Assembly (NCBI GenBank): GCA_024230435.1
Contig: JAAERL010000695.1
Span: 1-54,155 of the forward strand
DNA length: 54,155 nt
From: Desulfobacteraceae bacterium
GTDB lineage: Bacteria > Desulfobacterota > Desulfobacteria > Desulfobacterales > Desulfosarcinaceae
Direction: 5' to 3'
Below are positions 28,780-36,692 of this stretch, one piece after another; position 1 is the first letter of the stretch, and each line of letters opens with the position of its first letter. Below the pieces are notes generated by a model that worked only from the letters and a program-made list of their open reading frames with translations, had not been told where the DNA came from and ran no database searches. Both the position numbers and the translations under genes were made by a program.

Positions 28780-28811
28780 CAATGCAAAGAGGGCTTATTA
28801 AGGAGACAACC

Positions 28812-29450
28812 ATGTCAACAAAAAACAAAAAATCATCCATGAGCGTTGACTTTTTTGAAGATCTTACCGGAGACATCAAAACTGGCGCTGAAGTTAAAAC
28901 CGATCAGATCGGTGACAGAATCAAACGGTTGCGTGAAGAAAAAGGTATCTCAATAGAACAACTTTCACATATGACCGGTTTTGAGTCAAAATTCCTTGAA
29001 GATATCGAAAAAAACATCTTATTCCCCCAACTGGGCGCCATGATCAAGCTCAGCAAAGCCTTGGAAAGTGCTCTTCAACGCCTGATTTCCGAAGAAAGCA
29101 AAAAAATATACACCATCACCCGCCGCAAGAATCGCAAGCAAATAAAACGCTTTGCATCCGGGAAAGGCCAAAGCGCCGCATACGCCTATATGAGCCTGGC
29201 CCCGCAAGTCCAAGGCCGGCACATGGAACCGCTGGTTGTCCAACTTGAAAAATTACAGGATGTCGAACCTTCGGTTCATGTGGGCGAAGAGTTTATTTTT
29301 GTCATGGATGGAGCCGTATCCTTAGACATTGGTGAAGAGAACTTTATTCTGGAACCCGGCGACAGCGCTTACTATTTGTCCACCACGCCGCATTTGCTAT
29401 CAGCCAAAGAAGAAAAAGCTACCATTCTGGCTGTTATTTATTGCGAATAA
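28812..29450 (+). CDS. XRE-family regulator with C-terminal cupin domain
   Basis: 212 residues from the ATG at 28812 with AAGGAGA upstream (a longer frame from 28767 lacks an RBS). After a polar N-terminal 35 residues comes a helix-turn-helix (about 38-90: DRIKRLREEKGISIEQLSHM, SKFLEDIEKNI) and then a cupin (about 125-210: VHVGEEFIFVMDGAVSLDIG, LEPGDSAYYLSTTPHLLSA). Same build as the protein at 3678, longer at the N-terminus. Both close or sit within beta-oxidation operons. Likely a ligand-sensing regulator of this operon. Confidence 0.85.
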   Translation: MSTKNKKSSMSVDFFEDLTGDIKTGAEVKTDQIGDRIKRLREEKGISIEQLSHMTGFESKFLEDIEKNILFPQLGAMIKLSKALESALQRLISEESKKIYTITRRKNRKQIKRFASGKGQSAAYAYMSLAPQVQGRHMEPLVVQLEKLQDVEPSVHVGEEFIFVMDGAVSLDIGEENFILEPGDSAYYLSTTPHLLSAKEEKATILAVIYCE

Positions 29451-29533
29451 GCAAAAAGACATAAAGGCATAGCATATTGAAGTTATCGGCCGTGCTTTCA
29501 ACCGGAAGGGGCTTCTTGGGCCGCGGCTTTTTA

Positions 29534-29726
29534 TACATACTTGAATACTTGAAATTGCCGCGTATTTGCAGGGCAGCCTAACTGGCCTCATCAGCGGCGC
29601 TGACCACTTGTTTCGTGTTAGCGCCGCGAAAATCCCCGGCACACTTGTTTCCATCAAATAGGGATCGCATGATTCATACCCGGCCGGGCGGCCGGCGTTA
29701 TGCAACAGATTGTGGCCGGTGACCAC
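29534..29726 (-). pseudogene. remnant of a thioredoxin-reductase-like FAD oxidoreductase
   Basis: On the minus strand one frame reads TGHNLLHNAGRPAG, DPYLMETSVPGIFAA, and a second frame continues ANTKQVVSAADEAS, stop, AALQIRGNFKY. Together these match the C-terminal end of thioredoxin-reductase-like flavoproteins (VPGIFAAGD..TKQVVSAA.EG..AAL), but a frameshift within the FAAGD motif and an in-frame stop break it, and nothing of the N-terminal part is seen. A decayed gene fragment in the gap after the XRE-cupin gene. Confidence 0.55.
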
Positions 29727-29748
29727 AAATCCCCACCGATAAAATCAA

Positions 29749-29783
29749 AAAAGGTAAAGGCCTCAAAAATGCCTTCACCTTTT
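29749..29783 (-). terminator. terminator of the small repeat-protein gene
   Basis: AAAAGGTAAAGGC (29749-29761) pairs with GCCTTCACCTTTT (29771-29783) with one mismatch; on the minus strand it is followed by a T-run. It lies about 125 bases after the stop of the gene at 29909. Confidence 0.6.
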
Positions 29784-29908
29784 AAAATTGAACTGAATCT
29801 AAAGCATCATTAATCGTTTTCCCGGCAAACATTCCACCATAAGGACTCATTGATCTCCGCAGTTTTTTAGGGCCGGATAAAACAATCGCCTTAGCTCCTT
29901 AGTTTGGT

Positions 29909-30220
29909 TTATATAACATTGCCAAGCAAAAAACGCTCAAAAGATTTTGCAAGACCCTCTGGCGCATTTTCCATACAATTAGAGCTAAATAAGTCATCTT
30001 CATAGATATTTGCAGCGTGATTCATGCCCTGATAACTTAATTTGCTCTTTGAATGATCATCTATTTCCATGATTAGATGTTTATTGATATGCTCATCCAA
30101 ATCAATCGAATCTTCATCGACATGTTTAACCGTCAAATGTTCATCGGCATGTTTAACCGTCAAATGTTCATCGGCATGTTTAACCGTCAAATGTTCATCT
30201 ATGTGTTGCCTTAGATCCAT
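29909..30220 (-). CDS. small His/Asp-rich protein with 9-residue tandem repeats
   Basis: 103 residues; AAGGGG lies at a good distance before the ATG at 30220, and a terminator follows, so it is probably real. The N-terminal third consists of the 9-residue unit DEHLTVKHA repeated three times with a partial unit on each side, encoded by 27-bp repeats (30119-30199). The middle is acidic (DEDSIDLDEHINKHLIMEID); the C-terminal part has no repeats. No signal peptide or membrane segment. The regular His and acidic residues could bind metal or form an amphipathic helix, which is a guess. No family is recognised. Confidence 0.55.
   Translation of the reverse strand: MDLRQHIDEHLTVKHADEHLTVKHADEHLTVKHVDEDSIDLDEHINKHLIMEIDDHSKSKLSYQGMNHAANIYEDDLFSSNCMENAPEGLAKSFERFLLGNVI
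30119..30199. repeat. 27-bp in-frame tandem repeat, three units
   Basis: Units at 30119-30145, 30146-30172 and 30173-30199 differ only at one base near the start of the first; each encodes nine residues of the protein at 29909. Near identity suggests recent expansion or correction. Confidence 0.9.
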
Positions 30221-30233
30221 AAAATCAATCCCC

Positions 30234-30271
30234 TTATTGATAGCTCATTGGCTTATTGATAGCTCATTGGC
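30234..30271. repeat. 19-bp direct tandem repeat in the leader of the repeat-protein gene
   Basis: TTATTGATAGCTCATTGGC occurs twice without spacer (30234-30252 and 30253-30271), just upstream of the RBS of the gene at 29909. Confidence 0.9.
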
Positions 30272-30530
30272 GGTTATGGAACTCGACGAGCCGGATTATT
30301 TTTGATTCTTAAATAGGAATAAGGTTATTCATAATAAGAAATACCTTTTTCGTAAAGCAGTTTTTTCCCTTAAGCAATTTTTTTGCAACTTTTCTGATAC
30401 CCGGATAATTAAAATTTTGGTCTTGCACGCTAGAAAAACTCCATGATGATCTCATCGGCAATGATGAATTGTTTTTCATCATGATACATATTTAAAAGCT
30501 TAAATAATATCGAACGCTCGCTTTATTTTA

Positions 30531-30559
30531 TTGACACTGAATGGCGCAATCTGTATTTT
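30531..30559 (+). promoter_or_regulatory. sigma-70-type promoter of the third catabolic group
   Basis: TTGACA (30531-30536), exactly 17 bases, TATTTT (30554-30559), about 105 bases before the histidine-phosphatase start. Immediately upstream, CGAACGCTCG (30511-30520) repeats nine bases of the dyad found at the icmF-operon promoter, but here as little more than a half-site. The remainder of the gap 30272-30665 holds nothing else. Confidence 0.55.
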
Positions 30560-30665
30560 CAAATCAACCAAAATTTTTTTCTGATAAAAAATAATAACTC
30601 CCCCTGATCGAACTTATAGGTGACATCGTGTCTTTGTGTACCCATTTTTTCAGAAAGGGATCACC

Positions 30666-31376
30666 TTGAGCGTTTTATATTTGATTCGCCATGGACAGGC
30701 TTGTTTCGGGACAGACACCTATGATCAACTCTCAGACATTGGGCGGCATCAGTCCCGTGTTCTGGCGGCTGATTTAATGCGGGCCGGAATTAGATTCGAT
30801 GCCTGTTGGTCCGGTACCCTAAAACGGCAACTGCAAACCGTTGACCAGGTGCGATCCACTTTCCGGGAAAAAGGTTTGGACCTGCCCGATTCGACCGGAA
30901 TATCAGGTTTCAATGAATATGATGCACAAAAAATTTTCAGAGCAGTGATACCTCTCATCCTCGATGAAGACAGTGAGTTCATTCACCATGTCAACACCAT
31001 GCACACTGACCACCGGACTTTTCAAAGGGTCTTTGAACGTGCGGCGACCCGCTGGGCATCCGGCCGGGACAGCCTGGACGAAGCGCTGACCTGGTCAACT
31101 TTTGCCATGCGTGTGACCAACAGTATAAGAAAAATTATCAATCACAGCGGCAGAGGCCGCCATGTGGCCGTTTTTACTTCAGCAGGCCCCATCGCTGTGG
31201 CTATGGGCAATGTTTTAGGACTCAGTGCGGACAAAACCGTGACTGTTTCCTGGCAAATAGTCAACTCGTCCGTTACCCGGTTTAAATTCAGCCGGGGACG
31301 AATCAGCCTTGCGACCTTCAACGAATATGGCCACTTGGAACGCAATGGTGAAAAGTCTTTGGTTACCTATCGTTAG
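30666..31376 (+). CDS. histidine phosphatase (phosphoglycerate-mutase-like)
   Basis: 236 residues from a TTG start at 30666, chosen because AAGGGA lies 6 bases upstream and because it puts the catalytic motif at the usual place: LYLIRHGQACFGTD (phospho-His in RHG, about residue 9). The second half has GRGRHVAVFTSAGPIAVAMG, the usual HxxV-like second active-site block with SAG where SHG is common. It acts on phosphate esters in the cytosol. It is the first gene of the group with an ACAD10/11-type dehydrogenase and an APH-type kinase, where a phosphatase would be expected to act on or recycle a phosphorylated acyl-CoA intermediate (inference). Confidence 0.8.
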   Translation: MSVLYLIRHGQACFGTDTYDQLSDIGRHQSRVLAADLMRAGIRFDACWSGTLKRQLQTVDQVRSTFREKGLDLPDSTGISGFNEYDAQKIFRAVIPLILDEDSEFIHHVNTMHTDHRTFQRVFERAATRWASGRDSLDEALTWSTFAMRVTNSIRKIINHSGRGRHVAVFTSAGPIAVAMGNVLGLSADKTVTVSWQIVNSSVTRFKFSRGRISLATFNEYGHLERNGEKSLVTYR

Positions 31377-31509
31377 CCCTGACGCAGCACAAACGTAATC
31401 AGCGTTACCCGTTTCGTTAGGATCAACTTTTATCAGTCATGGAAGTAATTAAATCACAGGCTCTTGCTCCGGATTTGAAACTTACGGCATTTAAAAAGGG
31501 TAAAAAAAA

Positions 31510-32739
31510 ATGGATTTTAACGTCTCTGATAAAATGCAGGTAATCTTAAAAAAGATCAACGAATTTGTAGACAAAGAACTCATTGGCCTGGAGCCGCAAT
31601 TTCTGAATAATGAATTTGTTAATCTACTGCCTGAGCTGGAACAAAAGCGCAAGAAGGTCAAAAAAATGGAGCTATGGGCGCCCAACCTTCCCAGAGAGCT
31701 AGGCGGTATGGGCCTGGACCTTGTCGAGCATGGGCTGGTTTCACAAGCACTGGGGCGCACTCCCATCGGTCATTATGTATTCAACTGCCAGGCCCCAGAT
31801 GCCGGGAATATCGAAATTCTACACAAATACGGAGCCCCTGACCAACACGAGCGCTATTTAAAACCTTTAGCTGATGGAAAGATCCGAAGCTGCTTTTCCA
31901 TGACAGAGGTGGACATGCCCGGCTCAAACCCGGTGATGTTGGCCACGACTGCCCAAAAGGACGGTAACGATTACGTGATAAACGGCCGCAAGTGGTACAC
32001 TTCCTCGGCCGATGGCGCAGCGTTTGCCATCGTTATGGCCGTCACCAATCCTGAAGCGCCGCCTTATCAGCAAGCCAGTATGATCATTGTTCCTTCTGAC
32101 ACCCCTGGTTTTAACCTGGTACGCAACATTGCCGTAATGGGCCATCGAGGGTCCGATTACGCATCACACGGTGAAATTGTCTACCAGGATTGCCGGGTTC
32201 CATGCAAGAACCTGCTGGGCCCCGAAGGCCAGGGCTTTGTCATTGCCCAGGAACGTCTTGGACCCGGCCGTATTCATCATTGCATGCGATGGCTTGGCAT
32301 TGCCCAGCGTTGCTTTGATCTGATGTGCCAGCGGGCCAATACACGCAAGATCACCCCGGACGGCAAAACATTGGGATCAAGGCAGATCATTAGAGCCTGG
32401 ATTGCCGAAAGCGCTTCTGAAATCCATGCCGCCCGGCTAATGACCTTGCACACTGCCTGGAAAATTGAAAAAGACGGCGCCAAAGCCGCCCGCCATGAGA
32501 TATCTTTCATTAAATTCACAGTTGCCAACACCCTGAAACGGGTAGCGGACCGCGCATTGCAAGTACTTGGCGGTTTAGGCATGACCGATGATACGGTACT
32601 GGCCTATTTTTTCCGTCATGAACGGGCGGCACGCATTTATGACGGGGCCGATGAAGTTCACAAGATGTCTGTAGCCAAGCGTATCCTGCGCGTCCATGCC
32701 GAAAAAGGTCTCAATGCCGCGTTGAATCTGCCGGGATAG
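31510..32739 (+). CDS. acyl-CoA dehydrogenase of the ACAD10/11 (LvaC-like) type
   Basis: 409 residues, longer than the other dehydrogenases in the window. FAD block: SCFSMTEVDMPGSNPVML (about 127-144). The C-terminal motif reads RIYDGADEVHKMSVAKRIL with Asp378 where other families have Glu; Asp there, with the DEVH following, is the mark of ACAD10/ACAD11 and of LvaC of Pseudomonas putida. Those enzymes act on 4-phosphoacyl-CoA made by a partner kinase. The APH-type kinase is two genes downstream. The substrate is therefore probably a 4-hydroxyacyl-CoA derivative (inference from family). RBS AAGGG. Confidence 0.85.
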   Translation: MDFNVSDKMQVILKKINEFVDKELIGLEPQFLNNEFVNLLPELEQKRKKVKKMELWAPNLPRELGGMGLDLVEHGLVSQALGRTPIGHYVFNCQAPDAGNIEILHKYGAPDQHERYLKPLADGKIRSCFSMTEVDMPGSNPVMLATTAQKDGNDYVINGRKWYTSSADGAAFAIVMAVTNPEAPPYQQASMIIVPSDTPGFNLVRNIAVMGHRGSDYASHGEIVYQDCRVPCKNLLGPEGQGFVIAQERLGPGRIHHCMRWLGIAQRCFDLMCQRANTRKITPDGKTLGSRQIIRAWIAESASEIHAARLMTLHTAWKIEKDGAKAARHEISFIKFTVANTLKRVADRALQVLGGLGMTDDTVLAYFFRHERAARIYDGADEVHKMSVAKRILRVHAEKGLNAALNLPG

Positions 32740-32779
32740 CCAAAAAGGATGCCTAAAAGGCCCGCATAGAAAAGAAATC

Positions 32780-33487
32780 ATGATGGATCTTAAGGAATTT
32801 AAAAAGCAAGTAGCGGTTTCCACCACCTATATCTGCCGGGAAATATTCAAAAACCGGTCCGGTTCCATAAAAATTAAAAAAGAAAATGTGGCGGTCAGAA
32901 ACCTTGAAAGAATCTTTAAAGCAACGCTCACATTGTCTAACAAAAAAGGGTTTCACGCCATGAGTCTGAGGGATTTGTGCGCTGAAAGCGGTATGTCCAT
33001 GGGCGGGCTGTATGCCTACTTTAAAAACAAAGAGGAACTGCTGACTCTGATTCAGAACCAGGGAAGGGCCATTGTGGACAAGGTGATGACCGATCAGCTT
33101 TTTGGTATCAGCGATACGATCCGGTCTCTGGAAGTGGCGGTTCGCAGTCATCTTTACCTGTCTGAAGTGCTCCAGCCCTGGTTTTTTTTCTCATACATGG
33201 AAACACGATTTTTCAACGCAACAGAAGGCAAGCGGGCTATTGACAGCGAATTGCAAACTGAGACCATCTTTGTAAACATCCTTGAACAGGGCAAGGCCGA
33301 AGGGCTCTTTTATTTTGCCGATCCGCTTTTGACCGCCGCCGCCATCAAGGCCCTTGTGCAGGACTGGTACTTAAAGCGCTGGAAATACCGCCGCCGCAAG
33401 ATTTGCGTGGAAGACTATGCGGATTTCGTCATTTCCATTATCCGAGCCTACGGACTTGTGAAGGAAAAAAAAAATGACATTTCTTGA
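32780..33487 (+). CDS. TetR-family transcriptional regulator with N-terminal extension
   Basis: 235 residues. A basic extension of about 35 residues precedes the helix-turn-helix (VRNLERIFKATLTLSNKKGF, then MSLRDLCAESGMSMGGLYAY at about 55-90). The C-terminal domain is helical. The 3' end overlaps the following kinase gene by 14 bases, so the two are coupled. It lies between the dehydrogenase and kinase of the same pathway and probably regulates them. Start could be either of two adjacent ATGs (32780 or 32783), or further inside if the extension is not translated. Confidence 0.85.
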   Translation: MMDLKEFKKQVAVSTTYICREIFKNRSGSIKIKKENVAVRNLERIFKATLTLSNKKGFHAMSLRDLCAESGMSMGGLYAYFKNKEELLTLIQNQGRAIVDKVMTDQLFGISDTIRSLEVAVRSHLYLSEVLQPWFFFSYMETRFFNATEGKRAIDSELQTETIFVNILEQGKAEGLFYFADPLLTAAAIKALVQDWYLKRWKYRRRKICVEDYADFVISIIRAYGLVKEKKNDIS

Positions 33488-34541
33488 CCAAGCCAAAACA
33501 GTTCGTTCGGGAGAATCTCTGGATACGGTAAAAATTGGTGAGTTTTTAAAAAGAGAATTTCCGGGTCTTAATGGCCCGCTGAATGCTTACCAGTTTCATA
33601 AGGGCTATTCAAACCTGACCTACCTGATTATCGCAGGTGATACCGAACTGGTACTGCGCCGCCCGCCCTTTGGCAGAAAGGCAAAATCGGCCCATGACAT
33701 GAACAGGGAATATCGGATACTCAGTGCTATAAATCCCGTTTTTGCTTACGCCCCGGAACCGCTGGCCTTTTGTGAAGATACTTCAGTCATGGAGGCGCCG
33801 TTTTATGTTATGCAACGCTTACGCGGCGTGATTCTGCGCAAAGGGCTGCGCGAAGTTCTAACTCTTGGTGAATCCGGCACTGCCCGTTTGTGCCGGCGAT
33901 GGTTGGATGTATTATGTGAAATGCACGCCCTGGATTACCGGTCATGCGGCCTTGCGGATTTAGGCAATCCTGAGGGGTATGTATCACGGCAGGTTCATGG
34001 TTGGTCCAGGCGCTACCGCGAAGCTTGTACCGATGACGCTCCGGATTTTGAGGCCGTCATGAACTGGCTCAAAAACACCATGCCTGCAGATTCAGCCAAT
34101 CCGTGCCTCATCCACAACGACTACAAGTTTGATAACGTGGTTCTTGATCCAGCAGATATGACCCGGCTACTGGGTGTGCTGGACTGGGAGATGGCCACTG
34201 TTGGCGACCCGCTTATGGACCTGGGAGCTTGCCTGGCATATTGGGTCCAAGAAGGCGACAACGGCGAACTGCAACTGATCCGGACCTTGCCCACCACGGC
34301 GCCCGGTATGCTGACACGCAGGCAGATTGTTCAAATGTATGCGGAAAAAACCGGCACGGATACTGGGAACATTGCCTGGTATTACTGTTTTGGCCTTTTT
34401 CGCCTTGCAGTAATCGCCCAGCAAATCTATTATCGGTTTTTCCACGGCCAAACCCATGATCAACGGTACAAAGCATTGGCAATAGCTGTGCAAATTCTGG
34501 AAAAAACGGTACAACAGGTTATCGAAACCGGCGAATATTAA
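33474..34541 (+). CDS. aminoglycoside-phosphotransferase-fold kinase (LvaA / ACAD10-11 N-domain-like)
   Basis: 355 residues. Kinase marks: HKGYSNLTYLIIAGDTELVL (nucleotide loop), VLRRPPFG (Lys/Arg at the ATP site), PCLIHNDYKFDNVVLDP (catalytic loop with Asp and Asn, about 202-218) and GVLDWEMATVGDPLMDLG (metal Asp, about 225). In bacteria, stand-alone proteins of this group next to ACAD10/11-type dehydrogenases phosphorylate the 4-hydroxyl of acyl-CoA, as LvaA does in levulinate breakdown; in animals the two are fused. It overlaps the TetR gene by 14 bases. It is not an antibiotic-resistance enzyme by context. Confidence 0.85.
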   Translation: MTFLDQAKTVRSGESLDTVKIGEFLKREFPGLNGPLNAYQFHKGYSNLTYLIIAGDTELVLRRPPFGRKAKSAHDMNREYRILSAINPVFAYAPEPLAFCEDTSVMEAPFYVMQRLRGVILRKGLREVLTLGESGTARLCRRWLDVLCEMHALDYRSCGLADLGNPEGYVSRQVHGWSRRYREACTDDAPDFEAVMNWLKNTMPADSANPCLIHNDYKFDNVVLDPADMTRLLGVLDWEMATVGDPLMDLGACLAYWVQEGDNGELQLIRTLPTTAPGMLTRRQIVQMYAEKTGTDTGNIAWYYCFGLFRLAVIAQQIYYRFFHGQTHDQRYKALAIAVQILEKTVQQVIETGEY

Positions 34542-34580
34542 GGACCGTTTCAACCAATCAGAGCGGGAACTTATTATTTT

Positions 34581-36236
34581 ATGAAAAAAAAATCGGAATC
34601 ATCACCTTTACGCACCTGCGTTTGTCCGGCCGGCAAGTTTATCTACGGCCTGCATCAGCCACATTTTAAGGTGGCCAATTTACGCGAAAAGTATTTTGAC
34701 CTGATGCTCGGATCTGATGATAATGGAAATGTATACTCGAACCACGCCAATTTTCCCGCACAAGATGTGAACGAACCGGCGGCCGGTACTATATTTGAAA
34801 TTGCGAATCCCTTTGGCTTCCGTGGAGTAACCTTTATCAACAAGCCCTGGGCTGACCGGATGGCGCAAGATCCGTCCGGGATCAAACTGCCCCGTCCCGA
34901 GCCGGTTTCATTCCATCATGCGTTGAAAAGCATTTTACCCGGCTGCGGGAGCGATGACGCAAGGTTGAAAAATGCTTTTGCCCAGCTTCCCGATCCTCTA
35001 AAGCTATCCCTGGCAACAACATCGGCAGATCCCGAAGACTTGATAAAACTGGCCGAACTAAGCTGCCGGTTTAGTTTCGATGAAACCACCGGCCGTCCCA
35101 ATGGGCTGCATTATGCCGAAAACGCCAATGGATCTATGAAACAGACGATTTTTAATGAAAAATTGTTTGATTCCGTAGCCAACAATCCATATTTGCCCGA
35201 TGACTACAAAGAAGTAATGGTGTTGCGCCCCGGCGTACAGGGCAGTAGCGAAATCGTAGGCGACTGGCAGTGCGGGAAAACCCATATCTTCGAATATTTG
35301 AGGCGAAACAGCTATATTCCCTGGGGACACTACGCGGCCAACATGGCCCACAATACCGTGCGTTACGCCGTTGCGGATCTTACGGACGAAGACGTCACGG
35401 GGTTGCGCCATCTTTATTATCAGAGAACGTACGTCCGGCTGGCTCAAATCCTTGAAATCGAATTTTCACATAAAGGCGGGCCATTAGACCAGGATGAGCT
35501 GGAACAATTACGGCAAGCCATCCAAACCCGCCTGAATTCCAAAGATGACCTAACCGATTTGCCTTTTTCAGCAACACTTTGGGGCTGGAATTACGGATTT
35601 GATTACGCGGCCGGAGGTTACCGCCTGCATGCGTCCCACCAGCAAATTCATCAACAGTTTGCCCTGATTGCCAACACGGTTCCCCTGGCCGGGGCCGGGC
35701 CGGATTGTGTGTACCCGCCCTATTCGTGTGGGGATATGATACATGATTGTGTTGTCAATTTTCGGCGGAAAACAGGTAAAGGCTTTTTTGAATGCTATCA
35801 AAAAGCCATTCGCACCAATACCAGAATGGATGGCAAAAGTCAGCGGCCGGACAGCCTTGTGATTTATGAAGACAAAAACATCATGCTCTATGTGCCCAAG
35901 GCCCAGACATCTCAATGGGAGTTGCAAGTAATGACCACTGGCGATGCCGGTAATATTTTAGAGGCCGATTCGGGCGTTCGCGCGGCGCTGGATCGCGCCA
36001 TACTAACGGCCATGCTCATCCTGACGGGCATGGGAGCAAGACTGATTACCGTCATCGAATATAGCAAACGGTTTTGGGTAAAAGATAAGGATCAAAAACT
36101 TATATACGCGTTTTTGCCCAAGCTCCCCGAATCGCCGGGCGCTTTTAGTGAAGCCCAGTTGCGTTGGATCAATGGTCATTATCCGGAAGACTTTGCGCAA
36201 GCATGCCGTTTGCAGATGGATAAGCTAATAAGATAA
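34581..36236 (+). CDS. large protein of unknown function in the LvaA/LvaC-like group
   Basis: 551 residues, no signal peptide or membrane segment. I do not recognise the family. Visible features: a Cys-containing N-terminus (LRTCVCPAGKFIYGLHQPHF), a central Trp/Tyr-rich stretch (ATLWGWNYGFDYAAGGYR) followed by YRLHASHQQIHQQF, whose spaced histidines faintly recall HIT/GalT-type nucleotidyl-transferase centres, and CVYPPYSCGDMIHDC. It follows the kinase gene by 39 bases and ends the group, so it may act in the same pathway. RBS is weak (GCGGGAAC). The nearest reading, a nucleotide- or phosphoryl-transfer enzyme, is speculative. Confidence 0.6.
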   Translation: MKKKSESSPLRTCVCPAGKFIYGLHQPHFKVANLREKYFDLMLGSDDNGNVYSNHANFPAQDVNEPAAGTIFEIANPFGFRGVTFINKPWADRMAQDPSGIKLPRPEPVSFHHALKSILPGCGSDDARLKNAFAQLPDPLKLSLATTSADPEDLIKLAELSCRFSFDETTGRPNGLHYAENANGSMKQTIFNEKLFDSVANNPYLPDDYKEVMVLRPGVQGSSEIVGDWQCGKTHIFEYLRRNSYIPWGHYAANMAHNTVRYAVADLTDEDVTGLRHLYYQRTYVRLAQILEIEFSHKGGPLDQDELEQLRQAIQTRLNSKDDLTDLPFSATLWGWNYGFDYAAGGYRLHASHQQIHQQFALIANTVPLAGAGPDCVYPPYSCGDMIHDCVVNFRRKTGKGFFECYQKAIRTNTRMDGKSQRPDSLVIYEDKNIMLYVPKAQTSQWELQVMTTGDAGNILEADSGVRAALDRAILTAMLILTGMGARLITVIEYSKRFWVKDKDQKLIYAFLPKLPESPGAFSEAQLRWINGHYPEDFAQACRLQMDKLIR

Positions 36237-36310
36237 ACAGGGCTCAACTGTTCATTGCCTGTGATATAGCGGTCATGCAAAAACAGCCAAATTTACTGGT
36301 ATGTTAAAAG

Positions 36311-36616
36311 TCAATCGCTTAAAAAAAGGGATTCGGCCAGTATGTTGGCGGCCGCTCTGTGGCCGTCCACTTTATAGGCGCCATTGTGAATCCGGGCTTT
36401 TATCCGGGCAACCTTTTCTTCATCTACATCGGGCATTTTTTTTATGGTTTCGTGGGCCTTCAGCATTTCACGGGCCCGGTCAGACAAATCAACCCGGTCG
36501 GTTTGCTGGGGTGCGCTGTAAGCTGTTTTCTCAGTTTCCGAAGCCTTTTTTTTAATCCCTTGAGTCAATTTCACCGGCATTGAGCCATTCAGGTTGACTT
36601 TATCCGATATATCCAT
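36311..36616 (-). CDS. flgM: anti-sigma-28 factor FlgM
   Basis: 101 residues from the ATG at 36616 (AAGGAGG seven bases upstream; the adjacent GTG at 36619 is less well placed). The C-terminal half has the FlgM signature: DRVDLSDRAREMLKAHETI, PDVDEEKVARIKARIHNGAY, DGHRAAANILAESLF. FlgM holds FliA (sigma-28) inactive until the flagellar hook is complete. The N-terminal half is low-complexity and disordered, as usual. No other flagellar gene is in the window. Confidence 0.85.
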   Translation of the reverse strand: MDISDKVNLNGSMPVKLTQGIKKKASETEKTAYSAPQQTDRVDLSDRAREMLKAHETIKKMPDVDEEKVARIKARIHNGAYKVDGHRAAANILAESLFLSD

Positions 36617-36692
36617 CACACAACCTCCTTAGAGTCGTACAAGATACTTAGCCTGCTTAGCCTAATTAAGCAATAATCCCAGAGGGCCCTTA

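Noticed and set aside
30119-30199. Regular 27-bp repeats as a possible CRISPR array
   Set aside because: Units are directly adjacent with no spacers, in frame with an ORF, and each encodes the same nine residues; no cas genes are nearby.
33474-34541. Aminoglycoside resistance gene
   Set aside because: The APH fold is present, but the neighbours (ACAD10/11-type dehydrogenase, TetR, phosphatase) point to acyl-CoA metabolism.
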